A program made the translations under genes and the position numbers. Shown piece after piece: positions 1 through 6,986 of a stretch of DNA of 64,000 nucleotides. How positions within the stretch are numbered: the stretch's first letter is position 1; each line of letters starts with the position of its first letter. The notes under the pieces are model-generated. The model saw nothing but the letters and a program-made list of their open reading frames with translations. It was not told where the DNA came from and ran no database searches. Source of the DNA: a virus. The DNA is taken from IMG/VR virus record IMGVR_UViG_3300009509_000015, positions 1-64,000 of that record; one strand, given 5' to 3'.

Positions 1-1
1 A

Positions 2-142
2 TTGGAAGACTTGGGTTATGATCTAGAAGATATAGATGACCTATCTCTTGATGAACTTTATGGTAAATATGTACCCACATCAGAGGACTTGAAAGATATT
101 GAAGAATGGTTAGATGATGAAGAGGAGGATGAGGATGAGTAG
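2..142 (+). CDS. C-terminal part of an acidic hypothetical protein
   Basis: An open frame enters from the left edge and ends at TAG 140-142. The visible 46 residues are dominated by Asp and Glu, with a run of acidic residues at the very end. The start lies outside the window. Its stop overlaps the probable start of the next gene (ATGAGTAG), which suggests translational coupling. I recognise no domain. Confidence 0.55.
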   Translation: MEDLGYDLEDIDDLSLDELYGKYVPTSEDLKDIEEWLDDEEEDEDE

Positions 143-476
143 AATGGTAAACCCACCATTACATATACTGGCAATAGAGACTAACACTGGTCATACTAAC
201 TTTCATTTATGCGAGTCTGAAAAAGTAGCAGTCAAACAACTGTTTGGCTATGTACGTCGTTGGTGGTTTAAAGAATTAAATCAGCTTCCACCAAAAGAAA
301 TAACTTGGCAATTAGCGTGGTACTATATGGAACGTGCTGGTGAAAGTTTTATAATATCGGCAGAGTACGAGATACTAGACGAAGATGATGAATTAGTACA
401 CCTCTTTGATATGGAAGAAGAAGATGATATTGAAGAGTTTATAGGCTATTCACGTGAAGAAGAACTAGGAGAATAA
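135..476 (+). CDS. small hypothetical protein, acidic C-terminus
   Basis: A 113-residue protein. I chose ATG 135 because GGAGG at 124-128 lies six bases upstream and the start overlaps the previous stop. The N-terminal half is mixed and includes a WWFKEL segment. The last 40 residues are strongly acidic (EEEDDIEEF). No known family is recognised. It belongs to a tightly packed run of small early-region genes with overlapping or one-base-spaced ends, so it is probably co-translated with its neighbours. Confidence 0.6.
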   Translation: MSRMVNPPLHILAIETNTGHTNFHLCESEKVAVKQLFGYVRRWWFKELNQLPPKEITWQLAWYYMERAGESFIISAEYEILDEDDELVHLFDMEEEDDIEEFIGYSREEELGE

Positions 477-477
477 T

Positions 478-888
478 ATGCCAAAGTATTTAGGAGTTGA
501 ATGTATCGGAGCTTGTGAAAGAATTGGGTATAGATGTGAATCACTATATAAACAATTAGCTAAAGAGTTTAATGCTCATGTAACACGAAGGAGGATACAC
601 GAAGAAATTAATGGACGTGTTCACACTTGGTATGAATGGATATTAGATGTACCAGAAGAAAACAGAGAGGCAGTGATAGACTTGTTCGACGCTGCTCATA
701 TGAGGAAAGACCCTGACTTCTGGCTAGGAGAATTTCCATGCCATTCATTTTGTGACTTGACAGTTTGTGGTTGGTGTGGTACTATTCATGAAGAAGACTA
801 TATCCATGAAGACTACTGTGAACTTTTCCAAGATGTATTAGAAGAAGATGAATTATATGGATATGTAGATGAAGACGACTACTACTAA
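478..888 (+). CDS. hypothetical protein with cysteine cluster
   Basis: A 136-residue protein starting one base after the previous stop, with GGAG upstream. Residues near 80-115 contain a Cys-rich stretch (SFCDLTVCGWCGTIH, then a later Cys), which could bind a metal, but the spacing does not match a family I can name. The C-terminus is acidic and aromatic (DEDDYY). Its 3' end overlaps the next start by 20 bases. Confidence 0.6.
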   Translation: MPKYLGVECIGACERIGYRCESLYKQLAKEFNAHVTRRRIHEEINGRVHTWYEWILDVPEENREAVIDLFDAAHMRKDPDFWLGEFPCHSFCDLTVCGWCGTIHEEDYIHEDYCELFQDVLEEDELYGYVDEDDYY

Positions 889-1225
889 AATAAACTTCCA
901 AGAAAAGAATGACTACTATCCTTTAGAAAGAATTATATATGAAGGTATGTTTTGGAAAGAGAAAGCATTGGAGTTTATTCCAGAAGTAAAGGAAAGGATA
1001 GACAAGCTGAAAGGAATGGTTTATCCAGGCTATGGGTTTCACTATGCTTTCTATGATGACATAGCAGAGACAGAAAGACAGATAAGAGGACTAACAGAAG
1101 AAACAGAATGGTGTTATTTTATAATAGCTCATGTTAGGTTAGAAAGTTTAATGAAAGAACTAACAAGAGCAGAAAGTCGAGCACTACCACCAGAAGAGTA
1201 CTGGAGGAAATATGACTTTGGATAA
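869..1225 (+). CDS. hypothetical protein, helical
   Basis: A 118-residue protein overlapping both neighbours (20 bases upstream, 14 downstream). The sequence is rich in charged residues and looks alpha-helical (for example RIDKLKGM and TETEWCYFII). I see no catalytic motif or membrane segment. Function unknown. Confidence 0.55.
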   Translation: MKTTTTKINFQEKNDYYPLERIIYEGMFWKEKALEFIPEVKERIDKLKGMVYPGYGFHYAFYDDIAETERQIRGLTEETEWCYFIIAHVRLESLMKELTRAESRALPPEEYWRKYDFG

Positions 1226-1775
1226 AGACTACTATCATACACTAGATAAGGACACAGTATGGTGTCTCGTTTGTGGTTTATCATATCCTATCAGACTAGT
1301 GGATGATCTACATAGTATATACATGTGCTATAATTGTGGTCATCGAGATGTATTTGATCTCTTCCTTGAAGAGCCTTGGTATGATGTGCTGTACATATAC
1401 GCACCAAGACCAAAGGTAAAACCATATACCACCATAGAGATACCAGATAACTATTTAATCTTCAACGCATATCGACAGCTATTAGGGAGCTATGTTAGAA
1501 ATGAAAATGCACCTTTCCTGCCCTGTTACTTGCGTTGGGAAGGAGAGTTCTTTAACGGAAAATTTTATGCTGCTGTAAGTGTCTTTGACCATGAGTATAT
1601 CGAAAGCAATGTAAAGAATGGTGCTGTATTATTAAAGTACGTCAATGATGAAGATGTAATGGCTTGGGCAAAAGAGTACTACGCTGAGTATGAAGATAAC
1701 ATGGCAGACTACTCACCAAGAGAAATGGCAAGAAAATACATATGCTATATGAATAGGAGAGTTCAACATGGCTAA
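1212..1775 (+). CDS. zinc-ribbon hypothetical protein
   Basis: A 187-residue protein with an N-terminal zinc-ribbon pattern: Cys18-x2-Cys21 and Cys39-x2-Cys42 (WCLVCG and YMCYNCGH). The rest has no recognised motif. The ATG follows AGGAAA. Its 3' end overlaps the start of the ArdC-like gene (ATG 1768) by 8 bases. Such ribbons often bind nucleic acid or partners, but the role here is not known. Confidence 0.6.
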   Translation: MTLDKDYYHTLDKDTVWCLVCGLSYPIRLVDDLHSIYMCYNCGHRDVFDLFLEEPWYDVLYIYAPRPKVKPYTTIEIPDNYLIFNAYRQLLGSYVRNENAPFLPCYLRWEGEFFNGKFYAAVSVFDHEYIESNVKNGAVLLKYVNDEDVMAWAKEYYAEYEDNMADYSPREMARKYICYMNRRVQHG

Positions 1776-2642
1776 GAAAAAAGTAGATGTGTTTGAGGTT
1801 GTAAATACTAGGATACTGGAAGCTTTAGAGAAAGGTGTAGTTCCTTGGAAGAAACCTTGGCACTCATCCCAAGAAGCATGTCCACAAGAAAAACATATCG
1901 AGGAGCTAACATATTTATTCTTGGGATCACTGCCCTGATGGAGGGATATGAATCCCCTTGGTGGGGAACATTCAACCAGATCGGAGAAAAAGGAGGTAAG
2001 GTACTAAAGGGTGAGCACCCAACACCAGTAGTGTTTTGGAAACCAATTCAGGTAGAGCCTAAAGAAGGTGATGAAGAAACTGAACCATATACCATATGGT
2101 TACACAGGTACTACAACGTATGGAATGAGAACCAAACTGAAGGGTTAGAACTTAAACCCCTTGCAGAGGTACGGGAAGAGTTTGATATTATCGAACGAGC
2201 AGAGCAAGTTGTAGACCTGTACCTTAAGAAACAAAAGCTTGCAGTAAAGCGTTATCATAAAGCTGCTTACAGTCCTACCAAAGACGAAATATATATGCCT
2301 GCTAGGGAAACCTTTATTAATGACAACGGGTGGTACTCTACACTTGCCCACGAAGTAGCGCATAGTACAGGACATGAAACACGCTTAAAGAGAAAGATAG
2401 ATAACGTGTTCGGTGACCACAAGTACTCATTCGAAGAATTGGTAGCTGAGTTCACAGCAGCAATGTTCTGTTATGAGGTTGGTATTGAGGAAGAGATAGA
2501 GCAATCTGCTGCGTACATTCAGAGTTGGTTGAAGGCTCTTGAAGGAAACAAGCGTTGGTTGGTTGATGCTGGTGGTAAAGCACAGAAAGCTTTTGAGTTT
2601 ATATTTTCAGAAGAGAAAAAAGGAGCAGAGAATGGCAATTAA
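1768..2642 (+). pseudogene. ArdC-like antirestriction protein, interrupted by a -1 frameshift
   Basis: Reading from ATG 1768 gives the ArdC N-terminal signature (VNTRILEALEKG, VVPWKKPW) but ends at TGA 1936-1938. The family continues in the -1 frame from about 1890 (KTYRGANIF, then a VVFWK segment) to 2642. That part carries the zincin motif HEVAHSTGHE near 2350-2380. The frames join cleanly at five A residues (about 1887-1891). Joined, the protein is 291 residues, about normal for ArdC. ArdC proteins bind single-stranded DNA and protect incoming DNA from restriction. The break may be a homopolymer error, a real mutation or programmed slippage. No classical X-XXY-YYZ heptamer is present. Confidence 0.75.
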
Positions 2643-2928
2643 AGAATTGGTAGAAGAGTTAGTACCTGGGATCATAGAAGGTAATGAGGTAGACATAAAA
2701 TGCCCTGGTTTTCCTGGCACAACCTGCATGTGTGGTGCACAAGTACCTATGGATAAAATTTGGGGAGTGTATCATGGTGTACGAAATGGTACTGACTACC
2801 CAAATTTCCAGGCTGATATGGAAATAGCCATCTTTTACCTATATCCATATCTTGAATGTCCTAACTGTGGTATAGGTATAGACACATTCTTCCTGATGGA
2901 TGAGAACGATCTGATAGTTGGAGGTTAA
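2632..2928 (+). CDS. hypothetical zinc-ribbon-like protein
   Basis: A 98-residue protein. ATG 2632 is preceded by AAAGGAGCAGAG and overlaps the ArdC-like stop. Cys-containing clusters (CPGFPGTTCMCGA and ECPNCG) about 45 residues apart suggest a zinc site. No named family is recognised. Confidence 0.6.
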   Translation: MAIKELVEELVPGIIEGNEVDIKCPGFPGTTCMCGAQVPMDKIWGVYHGVRNGTDYPNFQADMEIAIFYLYPYLECPNCGIGIDTFFLMDENDLIVGG

Positions 2929-2929
2929 T

Positions 2930-3313
2930 ATGGACAACTACGTAAGCAACCATCCATACAATCTTGACGCACCTAGATATGTACTGGCAAGAGAAATAGA
3001 GGCAAAAGCTGCTGAGTACTATGATGACTATGATAGGCGTATAACTTGCCTAGCAGAGCGTGTGTTCAATGCAAAGATACTACCATTCTTAAAGAAACGT
3101 GGCTGGTCATTCTTCAATGGCAATGGTACATGGTTTATGGGCAACGACGAAGGATACTATGAAGAAATCTATGAAGTGTGGTATAATAGGGTAGAAGGTA
3201 TAGACGATCCAGAACTAGAAGATATATTGGCGTTGCTAGAAGTAGAAGTTTTGGATACGGGTAATGGAAGTCTATCTTTATACATGCCAAACTATGAGCA
3301 TGAAGGAGAATAA
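2930..3313 (+). CDS. hypothetical protein
   Basis: A 127-residue protein. ATG 2930 follows GGAGG by a normal distance and lies one base after the previous stop. It is rich in Tyr and acidic residues, with no motif that I recognise. It belongs to the same tightly packed early run. Confidence 0.55.
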   Translation: MDNYVSNHPYNLDAPRYVLAREIEAKAAEYYDDYDRRITCLAERVFNAKILPFLKKRGWSFFNGNGTWFMGNDEGYYEEIYEVWYNRVEGIDDPELEDILALLEVEVLDTGNGSLSLYMPNYEHEGE

Positions 3314-3314
3314 T

Positions 3315-3662
3315 ATGTCAGCAATAGGAGCAATCTTAACAGAAGAGCAAATCAAACAGGCACGTTCTAGGGTAGCATGGGAAGATGGCAACAAGGCTTT
3401 ACTGGTAGATACTTTGTATGTGGTACTAACAAATCATAGAGAGGATCAGGTATCACCATTCGATCCTTTTAGAATGAAGCTACCTGATAATATCCACACG
3501 GCAAATTGCGTTAAGGATATTTTTGAACTGTTACCAGACCATACACGTGTATATGATGGCTATGGTATGGCAGAACTAATCAAAGAAAATCACTACTTGC
3601 GCAGCAAGGTAAAGTTTCTTGAAACTGGTCAGCGTACACGTGAGCCTTGGGAGGTAAAATAA
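3315..3662 (+). CDS. hypothetical protein
   Basis: A 115-residue protein with GAAGGAG upstream of ATG 3315, one base after the previous stop. The C-terminal third (AELIKENHYLRSKVKFLE) could form a short coiled coil. Its stop overlaps the next start as TAATG. Confidence 0.55.
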   Translation: MSAIGAILTEEQIKQARSRVAWEDGNKALLVDTLYVVLTNHREDQVSPFDPFRMKLPDNIHTANCVKDIFELLPDHTRVYDGYGMAELIKENHYLRSKVKFLETGQRTREPWEVK

Positions 3663-3847
3663 TGAAGCCACTATTAGACTTAATAGCAGGGTTAATATAC
3701 TTTTTGTTTGGTGTCTTGGTGAGTATAATAAACATCGCCTCTGCTTTTGTGCTAGCTTTATTCAGTGCCTTTGGCTGTGGCTTAATACTAGCAGTATGTA
3801 TTGCTTGCTTTTTATGTTTCAGTTTCTTTATATTTGCGTTCCTTTAA
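3662..3847 (+). CDS. small two-helix membrane protein
   Basis: A 61-residue, almost wholly hydrophobic protein with two likely membrane segments (residues about 8-30 and 33-60), Cys-rich in the second. GGGAGG lies upstream. It is the last gene before the tRNA locus. Function unknown; small membrane proteins in early phage regions can act in superinfection exclusion or host takeover, but nothing here shows it. Confidence 0.55.
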   Translation: MKPLLDLIAGLIYFLFGVLVSIINIASAFVLALFSAFGCGLILAVCIACFLCFSFFIFAFL

Positions 3848-3851
3848 ACAC

Positions 3852-3880
3852 TTGACAAACTAAAACAATTGTAGTATAAT
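3852..3880 (+). promoter_or_regulatory. sigma70-type promoter for the first tRNA block
   Basis: TTGACA 3852-3857 and TATAAT 3875-3880 are separated by exactly 17 bp, with ATTGTAG just before the -10. It points at the hairpin leader and tRNA-Ala. Confidence 0.9.
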
Positions 3881-3920
3881 ACTCAATGGTTCATTGTTGA
3901 TCTCCTTTCAAAGAGTTTAT

Positions 3921-3945
3921 GGCAGTTTCTCTCCAAAAAACTGCC
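3921..3945 (+). other. leader hairpin before tRNA-Ala
   Basis: GGCAGTTT 3921-3928 pairs with AAACTGCC 3938-3945. The promoter, hairpin, tRNA order recurs at 26971-27139. It may be a transcription pause or a processing element. Confidence 0.55.
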
Positions 3946-3953
3946 TCCTTTCT

Positions 3954-4024
3954 GGGGTGCTAGTTTAACGGGAGAACACTACGTTTGCACCGTAGTAATC
4001 AGGGTTCGATTCCCTGGCGCTCCA
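3954..4024 (+). tRNA. tRNA-Ala (TGC)
   Basis: Cloverleaf with acceptor GGGGTGC/GCGCTCC, anticodon stem CTACG/CGTAG and loop TTTGCAC. It keeps the G3:U70 wobble that identifies alanine tRNA. The discriminator is A, and CCA is not encoded. Confidence 0.93.
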
Positions 4025-4042
4025 CCTCCAATTTATTTTTTT

Positions 4043-4083
4043 TTCGTGCGTGTATGAGGCGTACCATATACATACCACACGAA
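4043..4083 (+). other. inter-tRNA hairpin
   Basis: TTCGTG 4043-4048 pairs with CACGAA 4078-4083 and GTATG with CATAC inside it, after a run of T. It could be a terminator of the opposite sense or a processing hairpin. Function unknown. Confidence 0.4.
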
Positions 4084-4109
4084 GGTAGGCTGCACTTTTA
4101 CAGTACCTT

Positions 4110-4180
4110 AGCCGATTAGTGAAACGGTATCACGTTGCGCTCTGAACGCAAAAGTCTTTGTTCGATTCAAAGATCGGCTG
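4110..4180 (+). tRNA. tRNA-Gln (CTG)
   Basis: Acceptor AGCCGAT/ATCGGCT, anticodon stem TTGCG/CGCAA, loop CTCTGAA. Discriminator G as in glutamine tRNAs. Confidence 0.93.
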
Positions 4181-4186
4181 CTATAT

Positions 4187-4258
4187 AGGGAAGTGGTGTA
4201 ATTGGTAACACGGTAGACTTTGACTCTTCAGTTCTTGGATCGTACCCAGGCTTCCCTG
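4187..4258 (+). tRNA. tRNA-Gln (TTG)
   Basis: Acceptor AGGGAAG/CTTCCCT and loop CTTTGAC. The anticodon stem GTAGA/TCTTC has one T-T mismatch and the T loop is atypical (ATCGTAC). Discriminator G. Confidence 0.8.
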
Positions 4259-4275
4259 CCTTAAAGGAGTGTGAA

Positions 4276-4551
4276 ATGAAGTGGTTTAATAGAGAAGAGA
4301 AGGCTGTAGATAAGTTTGTAATAGATGAAAATGGTACACCTCTTTGGAATTATGCAGCAGTAGCATACCAGCATGTACCTCAAAGAATAAATTCTCACTT
4401 GATGAACGGGCTTGTTAATGCGTGGACAAGAGAGGAAGCTGAAGGAGAGGTGTGGAGAAGACTAATGGTGGACTGCCCTGTAGGTAACGGATACTCAGGA
4501 CACCACATAGTAGTATCACAACTGGTGGCAAAAAATGAAAGTAGTGGCTAA
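4276..4551 (+). CDS. hypothetical protein
   Basis: A 91-residue protein with AAAGGAGTG upstream of ATG 4276, just after tRNA-Gln. It is soluble, with no recognised motif. Its end overlaps the next gene by 17 bases, so the two are probably translated together. Confidence 0.6.
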   Translation: MKWFNREEKAVDKFVIDENGTPLWNYAAVAYQHVPQRINSHLMNGLVNAWTREEAEGEVWRRLMVDCPVGNGYSGHHIVVSQLVAKNESSG

Positions 4552-4834
4552 CATTGTAATTGATGACTTCGGCCCTCCACCAGTAATACAAGTGGAAGCC
4601 ACTAGTCCAGACCAGATAGTACACATGGGAGAGTCAATCAAAGTTTTCTTCCCGAACATCTGGATAAGAGACAAGCTGATGCCAAGACTTTCGTTAGAGA
4701 TCGAGATCAGAAAGCTGGAAGATCAGCAAGCGGTTAGAGAACTGCTGTTCCTAGTACAAAGTAATATAGATTATTACTTAAGGTTTTGGGAACGCAGAAA
4801 ATTAGAGGCAGAAACAGGAGTTTTTCTACCTTGA
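4535..4834 (+). CDS. hypothetical protein
   Basis: A 99-residue protein with a beta-rich N-terminus (VVANIVIDDFG) and a helical C-terminal half (SLEIEIRKLEDQQAVRELL). It has no strong ribosome binding site and overlaps the previous gene, so coupling is likely. Its stop lies inside the next promoter -35 element. Function unknown. Confidence 0.55.
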   Translation: MKVVANIVIDDFGPPPVIQVEATSPDQIVHMGESIKVFFPNIWIRDKLMPRLSLEIEIRKLEDQQAVRELLFLVQSNIDYYLRFWERRKLEAETGVFLP

Positions 4835-4859
4835 CAAACCAATCTATTTATGATATAAT
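4831..4859 (+). promoter_or_regulatory. sigma70-type promoter for the structured RNA locus
   Basis: TTGACA 4831-4836, 17 bp, TATAAT 4854-4859. Expected transcription start is about 4866, shortly before the tRNA-like element and the long structured RNA. Confidence 0.9.
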
Positions 4860-4893
4860 GCTCTTTGCACTTTAACAACTGAAAGGAAAAAAA

Positions 4894-4987
4894 TACAGGG
4901 TAGCTCAATGGGATAGAGCAGCCACCACTATGAAACGGTAACGTGATAAGTAGGTGGTAGACCTAGGTTCGAGTCCTAGCCCTTTAT
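4894..4987 (+). ncRNA. tRNA-like element with an enlarged anticodon arm
   Basis: A D arm (GCTC/GAGC), a T arm (CTAGG TTCGAGT CCTAG) and a weak acceptor (TACAGGG with CCCTTTA, one mismatch) are present. Between them CCACC 4922-4926 pairs with GGTGG 4953-4957 around a 26-nt loop instead of 7. No plausible anticodon can be assigned. It may be a decayed tRNA, a tRNA with a small insertion, or the 5' domain of the structured RNA that follows. Confidence 0.6.
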
Positions 4988-5575
4988 CTTTACCAAACCT
5001 GCTAAGGGTATACGCATACCTAGGCTCAAACGGGATGGCTTTGCCTGAAAGTTGAGCCTAATAGCGGGGGAGGTCGGACTCACTGGAGCCGTTAAGCAAC
5101 CTGAGTAATCGGGCAATATCTGGAACTTGCAAACCAGAGGCGACATTCGCCTATCCAGTACAACTTCGTCGTTACTACCCGAATCGCATGGGTATGGTGG
5201 GGAGCCAATCGGTATCCCACGAACCATGTAGAGGGGGGTAACACTTCCGAATGTGAGGGAGTTGAGTTACTGCTGACGAGGAGTGCTCCTTGTGTCTAGA
5301 GATTAGCAACCTCTACACGAGTGCCTTTGAAGCAGGTGGTATCACGCCTTTAAACAACACAACACGAAGGAGTTTCCTTAGTGGGATCAAAGTCCATGAT
5401 CTTGCGGGGAAGAGGCACACGCTGCTGCGTAACAAGTGGTGGTAAGTGTGAGTAGGTCTGCCCAAAAAGACAATGGGATGACTAAAAATGTATGGAGTGG
5501 TGGATTACCATGCCCGACGAAGGAAGGTAATCTCCCCCCTAGAGACTTCATGCACGCTAAGAGTTTTCTTACTCA
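4988..5575 (+). ncRNA. large structured RNA, part A (candidate giant phage RNA)
   Basis: About 590 nt with no convincing gene but many perfect helices. Examples are GGTAT 5007-5011 with ATACC 5016-5020; the 9-bp helix 5021-5029 with 5052-5060; AGGCG 5138-5142 with CGCCT 5148-5152; GATTACC 5503-5509 with GGTAATC 5526-5532; and CACAC/GTGTG near 5418-5447. It is flanked by tRNAs and driven by the promoter at 4831. Large RNAs next to phage tRNAs are known (GOLLD and ROOL classes), and this could be one or a new class. I cannot confirm class membership by eye. Confidence 0.7.
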
Positions 5576-5648
5576 AAGAATTTAGCTCAATGGCTGAGCG
5601 ACTGTCTTCTGGCACAGTAGGTTGGAGGTTCGAGTCCTTCAATTCTTA
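5576..5648 (+). tRNA. tRNA-Arg-like (TCT) with an 8-nt anticodon loop
   Basis: Perfect acceptor AAGAATT/AATTCTT, D arm GCTC/GAGC and T arm GGAGG/CCTTC. The anticodon stem ACTGT/ACAGT encloses eight bases (CTTCTGGC), one more than normal. TCT is the likely anticodon. Extra-base loops are typical of frameshift-suppressor tRNAs. It sits between the two long structured RNA segments and may be a domain of that RNA. Confidence 0.7.
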
Positions 5649-6055
5649 CCCGAAAAGAAAAAGCAAAGGAAAACGTCTAGGGTGTCGTAGAAGTTAAAAG
5701 AAGTGACTAACGTCTTTCACTGCTCAGGGGCTAACCCAAAGGCAGAGCGAAAGTACCTAGCTGGCTCCAAGCCACTAGGCTGTATCAAAGGAACTGGAGC
5801 AATACCTTCGACGGAAGGTGGCGTGAAGGAACTGGAGGTGCGGAGTAGACCCTACGACAGGATACGCACGCTACGTGCGGGAAACAGGAAGCCGAAGTTT
5901 GGTAAAGCGTAAACTGAATCGGGCAGTAGGTCACTGGTAAGCTACTGTGGGGCAACCCAGACAGTGGGAATCTCAGGACTAGGAATGGAAACTGAACTTA
6001 CTTGAGGAAGGCTTACTTAAATCTCGTAGACTACAGAGATAGGATGATTTCTTAT
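5649..6055 (+). ncRNA. large structured RNA, part B
   Basis: About 400 nt, purine-rich, between two tRNAs. Clear hairpins: CCTAG-TGGC with GCCA-CTAGG (5756-5779, one bulge); ACCTTC 5804-5809 with GAAGGT 5814-5819; CGCACG 5865-5870 with CGTGCG 5874-5879; CAGTAG 5924-5929 with CTACTG 5942-5947. Several GAAA segments could be tetraloops or adenosine-rich joining regions. It probably belongs to the same transcript as part A, with the tRNA at 5576 embedded. Confidence 0.65.
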
Positions 6056-6139
6056 GGTGTTCGTGGCGAAATGGTAGACGCTCTACGCTGTGAACGTAGT
6101 GTCCGAAAGGACGTGTGGGTTCAACTCCCATCGAACACC
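6056..6139 (+). tRNA. tRNA-His (GTG) with a long variable arm
   Basis: Acceptor GTGTTCG/CGAACAC (6057-6063/6132-6138) with an extra G at 6056 (position -1) opposite C73 at 6139, the classic histidine identity pair. Anticodon stem CTACG/CGTAG, loop CTGTGAA. The variable arm (GTCC-GAAA-GGAC) and the 3-bp D stem are those of a class II tRNA such as Leu, which is not normal for His. Confidence 0.85.
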
Positions 6140-6295
6140 CCTTGAGTGCTACTAGGACTAGACGTAGGTATACCGTAAAACAAGATACGTAACTGATCGG
6201 GCAGAACTGGGAAGCTGCCGAAGTGTGTCCGATAGCAAAAACCTAGCTAGCAGGGTGGTGCACACACTTACTAGCGATAGCTGTAGCACTCTCAT
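6140..6295 (+). ncRNA. structured RNA, part C
   Basis: A closed domain: GAGTGCTA 6144-6151 pairs with TAGCACTC 6284-6291 (8 bp), and AAGTGTGT 6221-6228 pairs with ACACACTT 6262-6269 (8 bp). GGCAG 6200-6204 pairs with CTGCC 6215-6219. ATCGG 6196-6200 could form a pseudoknot with CCGAT 6229-6233. It lies between tRNA-His and tRNA-Phe. Function unknown. Confidence 0.6.
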
Positions 6296-6367
6296 GGAAC
6301 GGTAGCTCAGGGGTAGAGCGTCGGTCTGAAGAACCGAGCGTCGGTGGTTCGATTCCACCCTGTTCCA
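6296..6367 (+). tRNA. tRNA-Phe (GAA)
   Basis: Acceptor GGAACGG/CTGTTCC, anticodon stem TCGGT/ACCGA, loop CTGAAGA, discriminator A. Confidence 0.93.
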
Positions 6368-6383
6368 CCTAGGGAGGTGTACC

Positions 6384-6596
6384 ATGACCAAGATACTTGA
6401 CTATAAAATCTTCGGTGACCATTCTAAGGATGGGTTGGAAGAGCAGGTAAGAGAGTTTCTTGAGAAGCAGAACGGCAATGGTTGGGTTCCGCATGGTGGG
6501 ATTACAGTACACGGAACAAGAGATGAGATAAACTGTTTCTGCCAAGTCATGGTGAAGATTAAAAAGTCTTGGTGGCAAAAGCTACTAGGATTGTAG
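6384..6596 (+). CDS. small hypothetical protein
   Basis: A 70-residue protein with GGGAGG upstream of ATG 6384, placed between tRNA-Phe and tRNA-Asp. Its TAG stop ends at 6596, and tRNA-Asp begins at the next base. The last part (MVKIKKSWWQKLLGL) is basic and amphipathic. No family recognised. Confidence 0.55.
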   Translation: MTKILDYKIFGDHSKDGLEEQVREFLEKQNGNGWVPHGGITVHGTRDEINCFCQVMVKIKKSWWQKLLGL

Positions 6597-6670
6597 GGAG
6601 GCATAGCTCAATTGGTCAGAGCACTGGACTGTCGATCCAAAGGTTGCGAGTTCGAGTCTCGTTGTCTCCG
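6597..6670 (+). tRNA. tRNA-Asp (GTC)
   Basis: Acceptor GGAGGCA/TGTCTCC, anticodon stem TGGA/TCCA, loop CTGTCGA, discriminator G. Confidence 0.93.
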
Positions 6671-6811
6671 CTAGTCCGATTCCGTTGCGTGGCAGCGCAC
6701 GTTAGTTCTCTCGTAGTGACTAATGCCAGACCTGCCCTTGCTGGACGGATAGGCTATAAACCAGTTTTTTTCCACCCCGCTTCTGGTGTAAAACAAAAAG
6801 CGGGGCGACTC
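6671..6811 (+). ncRNA. structured spacer RNA with a strong hairpin
   Basis: No gene. CCCCGCTT 6775-6782 pairs with AAGCGGGG 6798-6805, and GTCC near 6674 can pair with GGAC near 6742. It may be a separate small RNA or a processing or termination element between tRNAs. Confidence 0.4.
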
Positions 6812-6883
6812 AGGTCGTTCGGTTAATTGGCAAACCACTTGTCTCCAAAACAAGGACTGTTGGTTCGAATCCAGCACGACCTG
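6812..6883 (+). tRNA. tRNA-Trp (CCA)
   Basis: Acceptor AGGTCGT/ACGACCT, anticodon stem CTTGT/ACAAG, loop CTCCAAA, discriminator G. Confidence 0.93.
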
Positions 6884-6986
6884 CCTTCGGAGGGAGAAAG
6901 GGAAAATGTTTTCCATCTTTGTCATTAGCCCTTTCGTGGAGAGGGAGGTCTGACCCAGGCTAGCCCTCTCCCCCGACGGCCAACAT
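6884..6986 (+). ncRNA. structured spacer with two hairpins
   Basis: GAAAGGG 6896-6902 pairs with CCCTTTC 6929-6935, and GGAGAGGG 6938-6945 pairs with CCCTCTCC 6964-6971. No gene is seen. Function unknown. Confidence 0.4.

Noticed and set aside
4894-4987. Self-splicing intron in a tRNA
   Set aside because: The insertion is only about 19 nt, far too short for a group I intron, and no conserved intron core was found.
4988-5575. RNase P RNA or rRNA fragment
   Set aside because: No CR-I/CR-V pair or P4 with bulged U here; those features are at 9576-9917. No rRNA landmark was recognised.
4976-5912. Open frames inside the structured RNA (4976-5227 minus, 5488-5697 and 5703-5912 plus)
   Set aside because: They lack good ribosome sites, contain helix halves and tRNA sequence, and their peptides resemble no protein.
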